The notes under the pieces are model-generated. The model saw only the letters and a program-made list of their open reading frames with translations, was not told where the DNA came from and did not search any database. A DNA stretch of 64,000 bases. It comes from CALINB01 sp938045325. GTDB lineage: Bacteria > Pseudomonadota > Alphaproteobacteria > Rhodospirillales > CALINB01. How positions within the stretch are numbered: position 1 is the stretch's first letter; each line of letters starts with the position of its first letter. Of this stretch, positions 53,354-62,200 are shown piece after piece. The position numbers and the translations under genes were made by a program. The DNA lies in NCBI GenBank assembly GCA_038114465.1, contig JAYNQW010000014.1, forward strand, positions 1 to 64,000. Reading direction: 5' to 3'.

Positions 53354-55462
53354 CTACGACAATATCAGGAGCGACGGCCATTTGAGCGACGGCATCGGTT
53401 CGATGGCAATGCCCGCGCCATCTTTGTCTTTTTTCCAGGAAACATCGATGAGTTCGCCGGTTTCGAGGTTCCCCCAATGCGCCCGGCCTGATTTTCTCAG
53501 CAAGGATGACGGATCGATCAAGTCTAATAAGCCATCACCTGATACTGAGCCCGGTAACAATAAATAAATGTCCTGATCGCCGGCTTTCATTGAGCAAACC
53601 GAACCAGCTTCATTCGATTGCCGGTCCAATAATTCCACATCTTCATTCAAGACGGACATGAAGCTGTTGAGATGCTGGAAGACGAAACTCGTCGGACGCG
53701 GATTGAAACGCCGGTCGAACAGTCCCCGGCGGGGGAAATATCCCCGATCGACATCGATAAAGGTGTCGAGAAACACATCGACATTATCCAAAGCGAATGC
53801 CGCGGCGATGGCTTCGGATATTTGGCTTGCGTTGAGCTGATCATCCGCGTTTTCGGTGGCCGGGTTTTCCGTCGCCAGGCGAATATTGACGACAGCTTTA
53901 AATTCACGTGCCTGGGCAAGCTCACTGATCTCTTGAATTTCCGACCAGGGCGATTTATCCAGGCCGACACGGAGGATAAACCCGTCGGCGGCATCACCTG
54001 CCCCATCGAGGGCACGAAATTCGTCGATGTCAGCGACTTCCGAGGCCCTGAAACCGTAACTCACAAAATGGCTGAACTGCGAGCCAGCCCGTTTTTTATC
54101 GGCAGACGTTTCGATTTTAGCCAAATAAATAGGTACGCCCGTTTCCTGTTTAATCTTTGTCAGCGCGGGGATCATGCCACCCTTGTGCCGCCATTGAACG
54201 ATGACTTCCAAGACATCAACGATATCCCGGTAGTTGGTTAAAGCTTCCCGCGCCCGGCCAACAGGAGGTTCAAAGGAAAACACCGTGATCTGATGGCCAA
54301 TCCTTTTTAGTGCCGCCAACCGGTTTCGGGTCCGCTCCTCTAAAAGTTCAGTTAATGGCACGCGGATTTTTTGGATACCGAGTTCCCAAAGGGCAAGCAA
54401 AGTATAGTCGTTGCGCACCCGTTTGCGAGAAAACTCTTCCATCGGCCCGTTGTAGGGAAGATCGCTCACTTCATTCCAAGGATGACGTAGATGCACACCG
54501 ACAGGTGCGCTCGAGATTTCCTTCGCATGATACGTGCTGATCTTTGGCGCCGGTGGCGCGATTTTTTCACCAAGTGCAATTTCTTCGCCATTGGTGCGGA
54601 TTAATCTTGCGGCATGGCCGTTTTCGTAAACGTTGACCATAAAAAATCCGAGCTTATCGGTATCGTTTCGGCCGAATTGATCGGCAGGTCCGATCCGAAA
54701 CAACTCCGAATAGTCTTGCCTGAAAAAAGACGTCGCCGGCAGGATGTAGGATTCGGCGTCCGCCAACCGGTTATAGAAAAACCCGTGAACGTGACCGCAA
54801 AACAAAGCTTCGACCGAATATTTTTCGATTAGGCGCAATAGCCGCGAACGGCCCGGCTCATCGATGTTGTCGTAATGGGAAGCCTCTTCGGGCGAACGAA
54901 TATAAGGCGGGTAATGGGTGCAAAGAAAAATGCGCTTACCGTCGTGATCGGCAAGATCACGCTCAAGCCATTCCCATTGAATACCTTCGCATTTAAAGCC
55001 TGAGTTGATGATCTGCGCATCAATCATCGTGAAGTGACAATCTCCGTGATCAAAAGACAAATAATCGGCGCCGAAATAACGCTGATATTGATCGACGAAT
55101 TGTTCTTCGATTTGTCCCGCCGGCATTTGATCGTTCGGTTTATCACCCACATCATGATTGCCGGGTATAAAACGGATATCCTTATTGAGTTTAACGAAAG
55201 CCGCCTTGGCCGCCTCGCAGGCCGGCCCATAGGTCGGCAGTTCGGGCACCGGATGAACAATGTCTCCGAGATGTATAACAAATTCAGGATCAAGCTGATT
55301 GAGAAGCTCAATCACATAACGAGTCCGGCCGTTGGCGTGCAGATTAACCTCGAACGGAGACGATTCATCGCCCTCTTCCGGACGCATATGCGTATCGGCA
55401 ATGACGGCAAAGGTAAAAAGATGCCCGCCTAAGGATGGATTGGTACGCTTGTCGGTTTCCAT
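53354..55462 (-). CDS. Two-part protein: calcineurin-like metallophosphoesterase with a C-terminal TIM-barrel-like region
   Basis: Residues 1 to about 300 have all the metallophosphoesterase motifs: FAVIADTHMR, HLGDIVH, IPGNHDVGD, CTHYPPYIR and FCGHVHGF. The remaining 400 residues (from about VGVHLRHPWNEVSDLPY) are unlike a phosphoesterase; alternating strand and helix sequence, VWALGIQKIRVPLT-type repeats and DTFIDVDRGYFPRRGLFDRRF near the end suggest a TIM barrel of the glycosyl hydrolase type. No signal peptide or membrane segment is seen. It lies 90 bases upstream of the ThDP enzyme gene. Function unknown; the phosphoesterase half may act on a phosphodiester or a nucleotide. Confidence 0.72.
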   Translation of the reverse strand: METDKRTNPSLGGHLFTFAVIADTHMRPEEGDESSPFEVNLHANGRTRYVIELLNQLDPEFVIHLGDIVHPVPELPTYGPACEAAKAAFVKLNKDIRFIPGNHDVGDKPNDQMPAGQIEEQFVDQYQRYFGADYLSFDHGDCHFTMIDAQIINSGFKCEGIQWEWLERDLADHDGKRIFLCTHYPPYIRSPEEASHYDNIDEPGRSRLLRLIEKYSVEALFCGHVHGFFYNRLADAESYILPATSFFRQDYSELFRIGPADQFGRNDTDKLGFFMVNVYENGHAARLIRTNGEEIALGEKIAPPAPKISTYHAKEISSAPVGVHLRHPWNEVSDLPYNGPMEEFSRKRVRNDYTLLALWELGIQKIRVPLTELLEERTRNRLAALKRIGHQITVFSFEPPVGRAREALTNYRDIVDVLEVIVQWRHKGGMIPALTKIKQETGVPIYLAKIETSADKKRAGSQFSHFVSYGFRASEVADIDEFRALDGAGDAADGFILRVGLDKSPWSEIQEISELAQAREFKAVVNIRLATENPATENADDQLNASQISEAIAAAFALDNVDVFLDTFIDVDRGYFPRRGLFDRRFNPRPTSFVFQHLNSFMSVLNEDVELLDRQSNEAGSVCSMKAGDQDIYLLLPGSVSGDGLLDLIDPSSLLRKSGRAHWGNLETGELIDVSWKKDKDGAGIAIEPMPSLKWPSLLILS

Positions 55463-55556
55463 AAACGCCCCGCTATCGTTTCTCTTAATATCTTTCCACT
55501 ATCTATAACCGAGCAATACGCTCATAGAGCCAATAGGGATCATTAAACTGGCCACA

Positions 55557-56615
55557 TCAGCCATTCAAAACCCTTTGCGCGATCTCTTTGCCGAATTCAT
55601 CGCAATTCATATCCCCGCCCAAGTCCCGGGTTCGGCGTGCCTGTAATTGCGCATCCACCGCCGCCTCGATTGCCTGACCGGCTTCATTGAAAGCAGGATT
55701 GTTGTGTTTTGCCGCGAGCCACGTAAACAACATCCCGCACGAAAGGATCATAGCCGTCGGATTGGCAATGTTCTGCCCGGCGATATCGGGGGCTGAGCCG
55801 TGCGCGGCTTGTGCGATGCAATGATCGAGGCTTGAATTGATGGAACTGCCGATGCCGAGGCCGCCCGACAATTCGGCCGTCAGATCGGAAAGCAGGTCAC
55901 CGTATAAATTCGTCGCGACGATTAAATCGAAGCTTTCGGGCCGGCGGACGGCAAGCGCGAACATCGCATCCACAATGACCTCTTCCACCTCAACCTCAGG
56001 ATAGTCTTTGGTAACATCCCGGGCCGCTTCAAGGAATAAACCGTCCGTCATTTTCATGACATGAACTTTGTGCAGCAACGTCACTTTTTTGCGTCGCTGC
56101 ATGGCCAGTTCACAGGCTGCCCGCGTAATCCGGGCCGAAGCCTCATAACTGATATTGCGAACGGCTTGAGCCAGTTTCGGAGTCACCATGAACTCACCAT
56201 GGCCCGCGTACATATTCCGATCAGCATAAAATCCTTCGGTATTTTCCCGCGCCACGATTAAGTCCATTGCCTTAACATGAGCCGGCACGCCCGGACGCAC
56301 CTTGCAGGGCCGCATATTGGCAAACAGGTCCATCTTCATACGAATGATGCTGGAAGGGTTCGGATAAGTTTGATGCTCCGCCGGATAAGAATTTGCATCA
56401 TGCGGTCCCATGATGACACCGTCAGCGGCATGGCATTTTTCCAGCACCGAATCATGAAAAGCATGCTGATGGGTCTTGATACCGGCATGACCGACGTCAT
56501 CCTGTTCGAATCGCAATCCCAGACCGAATCGTTTTTCTGCTGATTCGAGTACGGGCATCGATGCCGCGATGACTTCAGGACCGATTCCATCGCATTCGAG
56601 AATTAAAATGCGCAC
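55557..56615 (-). CDS. Isocitrate/isopropylmalate dehydrogenase family protein
   Basis: Decarboxylating beta-hydroxyacid dehydrogenase of 352 residues. Seen: ILECDGIGPEVIAASMPVLES at the N-terminus, LIVARENTEGFYADR, KVTLLHKVHVMKMTDGLF (catalytic Lys) and DLIVATNLYGDLLSDLTAEL with metal-binding Asp. The start is GTG at 56615 with GGAG nine bases upstream; a longer frame runs back through tRNA-Val and cannot be real. The size and the short N-terminus are closer to isopropylmalate, homoisocitrate or tartrate dehydrogenases than to the TCA-cycle enzyme. It is the last gene of accessory block 3, next to the tRNA. Confidence 0.87.
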   Translation of the reverse strand: MRILILECDGIGPEVIAASMPVLESAEKRFGLGLRFEQDDVGHAGIKTHQHAFHDSVLEKCHAADGVIMGPHDANSYPAEHQTYPNPSSIIRMKMDLFANMRPCKVRPGVPAHVKAMDLIVARENTEGFYADRNMYAGHGEFMVTPKLAQAVRNISYEASARITRAACELAMQRRKKVTLLHKVHVMKMTDGLFLEAARDVTKDYPEVEVEEVIVDAMFALAVRRPESFDLIVATNLYGDLLSDLTAELSGGLGIGSSINSSLDHCIAQAAHGSAPDIAGQNIANPTAMILSCGMLFTWLAAKHNNPAFNEAGQAIEAAVDAQLQARRTRDLGGDMNCDEFGKEIAQRVLNG

Positions 56616-56655
56616 TAATTGAGGCTCCGATTTGAAATTGAAAATCAACAAATAA

Positions 56656-56731
56656 TGGTGGGCGGTGACGGGTTCGAACCGCCGACATCCACGGTGTAAA
56701 CGTGGCGCTCTCCCAACTGAGCTAACCGCCC
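56656..56731 (-). tRNA. tRNA-Val (anticodon TAC)
   Basis: A 76-base cloverleaf on the minus strand with encoded CCA. The acceptor stem GGGCGGT pairs with ACCGCCC (discriminator A), the anticodon arm CCACG-TT-TAC-AC-CGTGG gives TAC, and the T arm holds GGTTCGAACCC. It lies just downstream of the hupB terminator and forms the right border of accessory block 3. Confidence 0.97.
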
Positions 56732-56820
56732 GGAGGCGTGAAATTATCACAACTACCCCGAAATACCATCCATAGAACCCTTGGAATTTCGGTCATTTTG
56801 AAAAAATATTCTCTGTCAGG

Positions 56821-56858
56821 CAAAAATAAACGGCCCTCGAGCAAACGAGAGCCGTTTA
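56821..56858 (-). terminator. Intrinsic terminator of hupB
   Basis: The inverted repeat TAAACGGCtCTCG / CGAGgGCCGTTTA with one mismatch and a six-base loop lies 22 bases after the hupB stop, followed on the minus strand by TTTATTTTTG. A textbook intrinsic terminator. Confidence 0.88.
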
Positions 56859-56879
56859 TATGTAAGCTATTGAAATTGC

Positions 56880-57152
56880 TTAGTTTACAGCTTCCTTCAA
56901 GGCTTTGCCGGCTTTGAATTTCGGCTGGTTAGAAGCCGGAATTTGAATAGCTTCGCCTGTGCGGGGATTGCGCCCCGTTGTGGCGGCCCGGCGGCTAACG
57001 CTGAAGGTGCCAAAACCAACAAGACGAACTTCTGTTTTGGTTTTCAGTGAATCAATGATGGCATCGATCACACCGTCAACAGCTTTCGTCGAATCAGCTT
57101 TTGATAAACCAGTGTTGTTAGCAACTGTAGCAATAAGATCGTTTTTGTTCAC
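56880..57152 (-). CDS. hupB: DNA-binding protein HU
   Basis: Histone-like DNA-bending protein, 90 residues, active as a dimer. Seen: NKNDLIATVANNTGLSKAD at the start, the hinge VRLVGFGTFSVSRRAA, and the DNA-wrapping arm with GRNPRTGEAIQIPA. The start is GTG at 57152 with GAGGGGGG upstream. It follows lon, as in many proteobacteria, but has its own promoter and terminator. Confidence 0.97.
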   Translation of the reverse strand: MNKNDLIATVANNTGLSKADSTKAVDGVIDAIIDSLKTKTEVRLVGFGTFSVSRRAATTGRNPRTGEAIQIPASNQPKFKAGKALKEAVN

Positions 57153-57224
57153 TATGCGACCCCCCTCTCATGGAGATGAATAAAAATTGAAAAAACCGAG
57201 GTAACTTAAAACCTGACCATCAAT

Positions 57225-57254
57225 AGTTTAGATCGTAAATTTTCACGGCGTCAA
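57225..57254 (-). promoter_or_regulatory. Candidate sigma-70 promoter of hupB
   Basis: On the minus strand TTGACG (57249-57254), 18 bases, then TAAACT (57225-57230), about 73 bases upstream of the hupB start. The -35 box matches five of six consensus bases and the -10 box four of six. The 295-base lon-hupB gap is strongly AT-rich upstream of it and holds no gene. Confidence 0.5.
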
Positions 57255-57410
57255 TTGGAGAAGCGCAGATTTCCACAGTTTTTTAGGACTCTTTGATTTG
57301 TTTAAAAAATTTATTGCGCTTAAAAAAATTTTTAAGACCACAACAAATTAATACGTTGCATAGTGTGCACCGCTTGAGACGCGTATCTAATTGAAATTGC
57401 TCAAAAGCCA

Positions 57411-57429
57411 GATTCGCAATTCGCGAATC
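57411..57429. repeat. Perfect 7-base inverted repeat after lon
   Basis: GATTCGC, five-base spacer AATTC, GCGAATC. It lies 19 bases after the lon stop on the minus strand. Only a short T-rich stretch (CTTTTG) follows eight bases later, so it is a weak terminator candidate; a protein binding site is also possible. Confidence 0.45.
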
Positions 57430-57447
57430 GCTTACTGCGCCAATGAA

Positions 57448-59859
57448 CTAATGGGTTCTCAGACCGCCAATATCGTCTTCATCACCGGAAGACTTCGAAA
57501 GTGAATTTTCTTCGGCATCGTCTTCTTCATTCCATTCAATCGGAGTCAGCGGGTGAGCGAGTGCATGTTCAAGCACCTCATCAACCGTGCCGACAGGAAT
57601 GATCGTCAGACCCCTTTTCACATTATCGGGAATTTCGGCCAGATCCTTTTCGTTGTCCTTCGGAATAAGAACCTTTTTGATGCCGCCCCGTAAGGCCGCT
57701 AAAAGCTTCTCTTTAAGTCCGCCGATCGGCAGAACACGGCCACGCAGCGTAACCTCACCGGTCATCGCCACATCCTTGACCACGGCAACGCCTGTGAGCA
57801 CGGAAATGATCGAAGTCGCCATCGCCACACCAGCTGATGGTCCGTCTTTCGGTGTCGCCCCCTCCGGCACGTGAACGTGAATATCCTTGCGCCGGAAAAG
57901 CGTCGGCACGATGCCAAATTCGACGGCTCGCGACTGAACGTAGGATTTCGCTGCTTGAATGGATTCCTGCATGACATCGCCGAGCTTACCGGTGATCGTC
58001 ATGCGGCCTTTACCCGGGACCATCACAGCTTCGATGGAGAGCAATTCACCGCCAACTTCGGTCCATGCCAGGCCTGTCGTGATACCAACCATGTCTTCCA
58101 GTTCGGCTTCGCCGTAACGGAAACGTCTGACACCGGCATACTTCCCTAAGTTACGCCGAGTAACATGAACCCCTTCTTTATCGCTCATCAGAATATCTTT
58201 GATGGCTTTGCGGGCCAAGTTCGCGATTTCCCGTTCAAGATTACGAACGCCGGCTTCACGGGTGTAGTAACGAATGATATCGAGGATCGCTGAATCCGAA
58301 ATCGACCATTCGTTTTCCTTCAAACCATGGTCCTTGATTTGCTTTGGAATGAGGTGACGTTTTGCGATTTCCACCTTCTCATCTTCCGTATAGCCAGACA
58401 AACGAATGGTTTCCATCCGGTCTAATAACGGCGGCGGAATGCGTAATGTGTTTGCCGTCGTCACGAACAAGACGTCCGACAAATCATAATCAATTTCCAA
58501 ATAGTGGTCATTGAAGCTTGAATTCTGTTCCGGATCCAACACTTCCAGCAATGCAGAGGCCGGATCACCACGCCAGTCCTGGCCCATCTTGTCGATTTCA
58601 TCGAGCAAGAAAAGCGGATTGGAAGATTTTGCTTTTTTCATACCTTGGATGATTTTACCCGGCATGGAACCGATATACGTGCGTCTGTGGCCGCGAACTT
58701 CGGCTTCATCACGTACGCCGCCCAACGACATGCGGACAAAATTCCGCCCGGACGCTTTGGCGATTGATTTACCCAAGGACGTTTTACCGACACCCGGAGG
58801 CCCGACGAGACACAAAATAGGCCCGCGGACTTTCTTGGTCCGCTGTTGCACGGCAAGGTATTCAAGAATGCGTTCTTTGACCTTCTCAAGCCCATAGTGA
58901 TCGGCATCGAGCACTTCCATCGCCTTATTGAGGTCTTTCTTCACCTTGGTCCGCTTTTTCCACGGAATACTGAGCATCCAATCGAGATAATTTCGAACGA
59001 CTGTCGCTTCGGCGGACATCGGGCTCATATTGCGAAGCTTTTTGAGTTCCGTTTCTGATTTTTCTAGAGCTTCCTTGGAAAGCTTGGTCTCTTTGATGCG
59101 TTCTTCGAATTCGGCAATTTCATCACGGCCGTCTTCGGTTTCGCCGAGCTCTTTTTGAATCGCCTTCAATTGTTCGTTCAAATAGTACTCACGCTGGGTT
59201 TTCTCCATTTGACGTTTAACCCGGTTGCGAATTTTCTTTTCAACCTGCAACACGCCAATTTCGGATTCCATAAACGAATACACCCGCTCAAGCCGTTCGG
59301 CAGTGGAAACAATTTCCAACAGCTCCTGCTTTTCGGGAATTTTCAGCGCCAAGTGAGATGCAACCGTATCGGCCAGTTTATCCGGTTCGGTAATCTGATT
59401 GATCGATACCAAGGCTTCCGGCGGTATTTTCTTATTCAGTTTGATGTATTGCTCAAACTGCGTCACCACCGAACGCGATAAGGCTTCGAGCTCACTGGGA
59501 TCATCGATAACTTCTTCGATAATCTCCGCTTCGGCTTGGAAAAAATCTTCATTATCCAAATAACGATTGATCCGGGCACGCTGACCGCCTTCGACTAGAA
59601 CCTTGACTGTCCCGTCCGGTAATTTCAACAATTGAAGAACGGTCGCGACCGATCCGACGTCAAAGATATCCTCTGTTTTCGGATCGTCCTGAGCGGCGTT
59701 TTTCTGAGCCACCAGCAGAATTTTTTTGTCGTCCTTCATCACATCTTCAAGGGCCCGCACGGATTTATCGCGGCCGACGAATAACGGCACGATCATATGC
59801 GGGAACACGACGATGTCGCGAAGCGGCAGAACGGGGAAAATATCAATTTGTGCGGTCAC
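57448..59859 (-). CDS. lon: ATP-dependent protease La (Lon)
   Basis: Soluble AAA+ protease that removes damaged and regulatory proteins. The 803-residue protein has the N-terminal substrate domain, Walker A GPPGVGKTSLGKSIA near residue 355, LDEIDKMG (Walker B), and the C-terminal protease domain with PKDGPSAGVAMATS, which holds the catalytic Ser, and a Lys further on. The start is GTG at 59859 with AAGGG upstream. It lies 134 bases after clpX. Confidence 0.97.
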   Translation of the reverse strand: MTAQIDIFPVLPLRDIVVFPHMIVPLFVGRDKSVRALEDVMKDDKKILLVAQKNAAQDDPKTEDIFDVGSVATVLQLLKLPDGTVKVLVEGGQRARINRYLDNEDFFQAEAEIIEEVIDDPSELEALSRSVVTQFEQYIKLNKKIPPEALVSINQITEPDKLADTVASHLALKIPEKQELLEIVSTAERLERVYSFMESEIGVLQVEKKIRNRVKRQMEKTQREYYLNEQLKAIQKELGETEDGRDEIAEFEERIKETKLSKEALEKSETELKKLRNMSPMSAEATVVRNYLDWMLSIPWKKRTKVKKDLNKAMEVLDADHYGLEKVKERILEYLAVQQRTKKVRGPILCLVGPPGVGKTSLGKSIAKASGRNFVRMSLGGVRDEAEVRGHRRTYIGSMPGKIIQGMKKAKSSNPLFLLDEIDKMGQDWRGDPASALLEVLDPEQNSSFNDHYLEIDYDLSDVLFVTTANTLRIPPPLLDRMETIRLSGYTEDEKVEIAKRHLIPKQIKDHGLKENEWSISDSAILDIIRYYTREAGVRNLEREIANLARKAIKDILMSDKEGVHVTRRNLGKYAGVRRFRYGEAELEDMVGITTGLAWTEVGGELLSIEAVMVPGKGRMTITGKLGDVMQESIQAAKSYVQSRAVEFGIVPTLFRRKDIHVHVPEGATPKDGPSAGVAMATSIISVLTGVAVVKDVAMTGEVTLRGRVLPIGGLKEKLLAALRGGIKKVLIPKDNEKDLAEIPDNVKRGLTIIPVGTVDEVLEHALAHPLTPIEWNEEDDAEENSLSKSSGDEDDIGGLRTH

Positions 59860-59993
59860 GTAAACGTCCCTTTACACTAGTGGTAGAAGCTCATGCACGG
59901 AGGATATCAAGATTTAGACGTGTTTGGCGAATCCAGAAACTCAGTGACCCAACAAAGATGGCCCCAAATATTAGAAAATCAAGGGACAGCGGG

Positions 59994-61259
59994 TTAAGCA
60001 CTGGTTTCCAGGTCATCCTTACGGTCAGCGTAGATATAGAGGGGTTTTGCTTGATCTTCGGCGACTTCGTGGTTGATCACGATTTCTTCGACACCATCCA
60101 TCGCAGGCAAATCAAACATCGTATCAAGAAGGATGTTTTCCATGATGGAGCGCAGGCCGCGTGCACCGGTTTTTCGCTCAACTGCTTTCTTAGCAATTGA
60201 ATCTAAGGCCTTGTCAGTAAAGGATAAATTAACATCCTCCATTTCGAACAGCCGTTGATACTGTTTGACCAATGCATTTTTCGGCCGGGTCAAAATCTCA
60301 ATTAAAGCGTCCTGATCCAAGTCATTCAGAGTCGCGATGACCGGCAGCCGTCCGACAAATTCGGGAATCAAACCGAATTTCAAAAGATCTTCAGGCTCGA
60401 CTTCGCTCAGGATTTCGCCGGTTTGGCGCTCTTCAGGCGGTGTAACATCAGCACCGAAACCAATTGAGGTCCCCTTTCCTCTGGCCGATATGATTTTATC
60501 GAGCCCCGAAAAAGCGCCGCCGCAAATAAAGAGAATATTTGTTGTGTCGACCTGCAAAAACTCTTGTTGCGGATGTTTTCGCCCCCCTTGCGGCGGCACA
60601 CTGGCGACCGTGCCCTCCATGATCTTGAGAAGCGCCTGCTGAACACCCTCACCAGATACATCGCGCGTAATAGACGGATTGTCGGATTTACGGGAAATCT
60701 TATCAACCTCATCAATGTAAACAATGCCGCGCTGAGCTCGCTCAACATTGTAGTCGGCAGATTGAAGCAGCTTGAGAATGATATTCTCGACATCTTCACC
60801 GACATAACCGGCCTCGGTGAGTGTGGTCGCATCCGCCATCGTGAACGGCACGTCCAATATACGCGCCAGCGTTTGCGCCAGCAGCGTTTTGCCGCAACCG
60901 GTCGGGCCAACCAGCAAAATATTAGATTTTGCGAGCTCGACGTCGTTGTTTTTTGCACCGTGCGCCAGGCGCTTGTAATGATTATGCACCGCAACGGATA
61001 GAACACGCTTTGCCTGAACCTGGCCAATGACATAATCATTCAGAACCGTATTGATATCGCTGGGATTAGGGACCCCATCACCCGGTTTGACGAGGCTCGT
61101 CTTGTTTTCCTCGCGGATAATATCCATGCATAGCTCAACGCATTCATCGCAAATGAATACGGTCGGCCCGGCAATCAGCTTGCGGACCTCATGCTGGCTT
61201 TTGCCGCAGAATGAACAGTAAAGGGTATTTTTGGAATCACCGCCGGCGGTTTTACTCAT
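59994..61259 (-). CDS. clpX: ATP-dependent Clp protease ATP-binding subunit ClpX
   Basis: AAA+ unfoldase that feeds ClpP. The 421-residue protein has a zinc-binding domain with Cys 15, 18, 37 and 40, Walker A GPTGCGKT at residues 118-125, Walker B VYIDEVDKI, the pore GYVG motif and the ClpP-binding loop region near LIPEFVGRLP. It lies 212 bases after clpP. The gap holds no gene. Confidence 0.97.
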   Translation of the reverse strand: MSKTAGGDSKNTLYCSFCGKSQHEVRKLIAGPTVFICDECVELCMDIIREENKTSLVKPGDGVPNPSDINTVLNDYVIGQVQAKRVLSVAVHNHYKRLAHGAKNNDVELAKSNILLVGPTGCGKTLLAQTLARILDVPFTMADATTLTEAGYVGEDVENIILKLLQSADYNVERAQRGIVYIDEVDKISRKSDNPSITRDVSGEGVQQALLKIMEGTVASVPPQGGRKHPQQEFLQVDTTNILFICGGAFSGLDKIISARGKGTSIGFGADVTPPEERQTGEILSEVEPEDLLKFGLIPEFVGRLPVIATLNDLDQDALIEILTRPKNALVKQYQRLFEMEDVNLSFTDKALDSIAKKAVERKTGARGLRSIMENILLDTMFDLPAMDGVEEIVINHEVAEDQAKPLYIYADRKDDLETSA

Positions 61260-61471
61260 TATTTCTCCAGTGATCGCGCAAGGACGTACAGGCCAATTCT
61301 AGGAATGATACTAACCGTAGTACTTTACGTCATACAAGCCCCCAAGACCGGGAGTTTCGCAGTATTTTTAATTTTTCAGACGTATATAGCCGATTAGTCG
61401 AAGCATTCCCCGGGCATACAATTATTACACGATAAAAGTTTACCAAACGTTGTCTTAAGCTTGGATTAATC

Positions 61472-62122
61472 CTAGTCGGATTTTGTGCTTTCATCACCGC
61501 CATCATAAGTGCCGGGCCGTTCGGTAACGACCTCATCGATCAAACCAAAATCGACCGATTCTTGCGGACTCATGTACTTATCGCGCTCGACCGCTTCTTC
61601 AATCACCTTAAGCGGCTGGCCAGTGTGATCTACATAAATTTGGTTCAACCGTTCGCGCAATGAGAGGATTTCACGGGCTTGAATTTCAATATCCGTCGCC
61701 TGCCCCTGAGCCCCGCCAGAAGGTTGATGAATCATGATCCGCGAGTTCGGCAAAGCATAGCGCTTACCTTTCGTGCCCGCACATAACAATAACGAGCCCA
61801 TGGAAGCCGCCTGGCCGATGCACACCGTTGAAATATCGGGCCGGATATAACGCATGGTGTCGTAAATCGCGAGACCGGATGTCACAACCCCACCGGGTGA
61901 ATTTACATAAAGGGAGATGTCTTTTTTCGGGTTTTCTGATTCCAAAAACAATAGTTGTGCACAAATGAGACTCGAAACACCGTCATTGATGCCGCCGGTA
62001 ATAAAAATGATCCGTTCTTTCAAAAGACGGGAATAAATATCGTATGCCCGCTCGCCACGGTTCGTGGTTTCAACCACCATCGGAACCAAATTGTTCATCG
62101 TAAATTCAAGCGGGTCGCTCAT
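61472..62122 (-). CDS. clpP: ATP-dependent Clp protease proteolytic subunit
   Basis: Barrel-forming serine protease. The 216-residue protein has the catalytic triad Ser 107 (GQAASMGS), His 132 (MIHQPSGG) and Asp 181, plus YVNSPGGVVTSGLAIYD. The polar tail after about residue 200 is variable in the family. It lies 78 bases after tig in the tig-clpP-clpX-lon order. Confidence 0.97.
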   Translation of the reverse strand: MSDPLEFTMNNLVPMVVETTNRGERAYDIYSRLLKERIIFITGGINDGVSSLICAQLLFLESENPKKDISLYVNSPGGVVTSGLAIYDTMRYIRPDISTVCIGQAASMGSLLLCAGTKGKRYALPNSRIMIHQPSGGAQGQATDIEIQAREILSLRERLNQIYVDHTGQPLKVIEEAVERDKYMSPQESVDFGLIDEVVTERPGTYDGGDESTKSD

Positions 62123-62200
62123 CTTGATATTTCCTTTACTCGTTCGTACCGGTTTCGGTTTCCATTGATATGGGAATACAGAGGCAGGCTTGGCAAATAA

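Noticed and set aside
56616..56750. N-terminal extension of the isocitrate dehydrogenase-family gene through tRNA-Val
   Set aside because: The extra residues are a translation of the tRNA gene; the GTG at 56615 with GGAG upstream is the fitting start.
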